Below are positions 44,289-44,675 of a stretch of 44,675 nt of DNA, piece after piece. The notes under the pieces are model-generated. The model saw only the letters and a program-made list of their open reading frames with translations, was not told the origin of the DNA and did not search any database. This stretch comes from Pseudomonadota bacterium (GTDB lineage Bacteria; Pseudomonadota; Alphaproteobacteria; Micropepsales; Micropepsaceae). A program made the translations under genes and the position numbers. The stretch is taken from assembly GCA_021808875.1 (NCBI GenBank), contig JAKBAU010000005.1, positions 1 to 44,675 of the forward strand. Direction: 5' to 3'. The stretch's first letter is position 1. Every line of letters begins with the position of its first letter.

Positions 44289-44675
44289 GTCGCTTCTCCT
44301 TGGCTGTTTCGAGCCCGCGACCACCGCGGCCTCGATGGCGATCTGCAGGCCGGAGGCGATCGACGACGCACCCGCTCGCGGGCCGGAGCGCAGCGGAGGA
44401 TGGCGGCGGTAGACTTTCTTGCCTCGCGAGGAATGGCCAAAGGCCAGGGGAAGAAAGTCGATCCGTCCGCCGTTGCGTCTCAGGCGATCGAGGCGCAGCC
44501 GCCCTTCGGCCAGATCAAGCCATGGAGAGGCCGTGTGGTCCGCACGCCGAACAGCATCCTCGGGAGAAGACGTGGCGGACGTCGAACGTCCCGCACAAGA
44601 GGCTCGGCTTTCCGGGCGAAGAAAAGGAAACCCTGGCGTTCAGAAAGGACAACGTCACGATCCGGCAATCCGTGC
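44289..44675. other. Non-coding right edge with a nested hairpin element
   Basis: No supported gene lies in this 387-bp stretch. A striking fold is possible at 44412-44459: outer arms GACTTTCTT and AAGAAAGTC pair perfectly and enclose the palindrome CCTCGCGAGG (44422-44431) and the hairpin TGGCC-AAA-GGCCA (44434-44446). It lies 124 bp or more upstream of DUF736 and may be a leader RNA, small RNA or DNA-processing site. The rest shows nothing I can identify. Confidence 0.5.

Noticed and set aside
44480..44668. 62-aa open frame on the minus strand at the right edge
   Set aside because: No domain, no good ribosome-binding site, composition like a random frame.
1..44675. CRISPR array
   Set aside because: No regularly spaced repeats of CRISPR length were seen; the iterons in repA are too few and too closely spaced.

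Overview
The window is a GC-rich stretch of an alphaproteobacterial accessory region. It is dominated by one integrative and conjugative element (ICE) of the type that carries a P-type (trb) type IV secretion system together with RepA, ParA, TraF, TraG, a DUF3363 relaxase, DUF2840, DUF2285, DUF2274 and DUF736 genes. The host is inferred from gene content, GC-rich codon use and a displaced piece of a tRNA-Gly(GCC) gene; the genus cannot be told from the sequence.

Layout. (1) 1-2100: the 5' end of a LysR-type regulator gene leaving the window on the left, a tyrosine recombinase reading leftward, and a 48-bp 3' fragment of tRNA-Gly(GCC), which is an attachment-site scar. It is followed by a bidirectional terminator and a compact dyad made of four 7-bp repeats. 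(2) 2238-17070: a tightly packed leftward operon of five genes, the most interesting part of the window. In order of transcription they encode a WYL-domain regulator resembling BrxR/CapW, an SNF2-type helicase with a C-terminal DUF3883/NO VEIN nuclease-like domain, a 1409-aa sacsin-like GHKL ATPase, a DUF1156 adenine-specific DNA methyltransferase, and a DUF499 AAA+ ATPase with an N-terminal Swt1-type HEPN domain that keeps the Rx4H ribonuclease motif. I read this as an anti-phage modification and defence operon. (3) 17755-18675: a second LysR gene, about 86% identical over the comparable 188 bp to the one at the left edge and in the opposite orientation.

(4) 18611-28091: DUF2274 and the mating-pair genes trbI, G, F, L, K-alt, J, E, D, C and B, all leftward with mostly 1-4 nt overlaps. 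(5) 28363-31122: a three-gene cargo cassette (HTH-helicase fusion, zinc-ribbon protein, cysteine-motif protein) between trbB and the CopG-traG pair. (6) 31393-37810: CopG-like protein, the TraG coupling protein, a DUF429 gene split by a complete 1270-bp IS4-family element with a 9-bp target duplication, and the DUF3363 relaxase with a candidate oriT upstream. (7) 38058-42120: lytic transglycosylase, TraF peptidase, DUF2840, a ribbon-helix-helix protein, ParA, RepA and an AlpA-like HTH protein, again a leftward overlapping operon. Three iteron-like repeats and two DnaA-box-like sites lie inside the 3' part of repA. (8) 42276-44675: a frameshifted DUF2285 gene, a short DUF2285-like gene, a rightward XRE regulator with an upstream inverted repeat, DUF736 with its terminator, and a structured non-coding stretch at the right edge.

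How the genes work together. RepA and ParA probably replicate and hold the excised circle. The relaxase, TraG and Trb channel transfer it, TraF and the transglycosylase mature and open the envelope for the channel, and the XRE, LysR, AlpA and DUF2285 proteins probably regulate the programme. The defence operon and the helicase cassette are cargo. Two related LysR genes facing away from each other around integrase, tRNA scar and defence operon suggest that two related ICEs, or a rearranged pair, meet at the tRNA-Gly scar. The far att site, and any integrase belonging to the right-hand element, lie outside the window.
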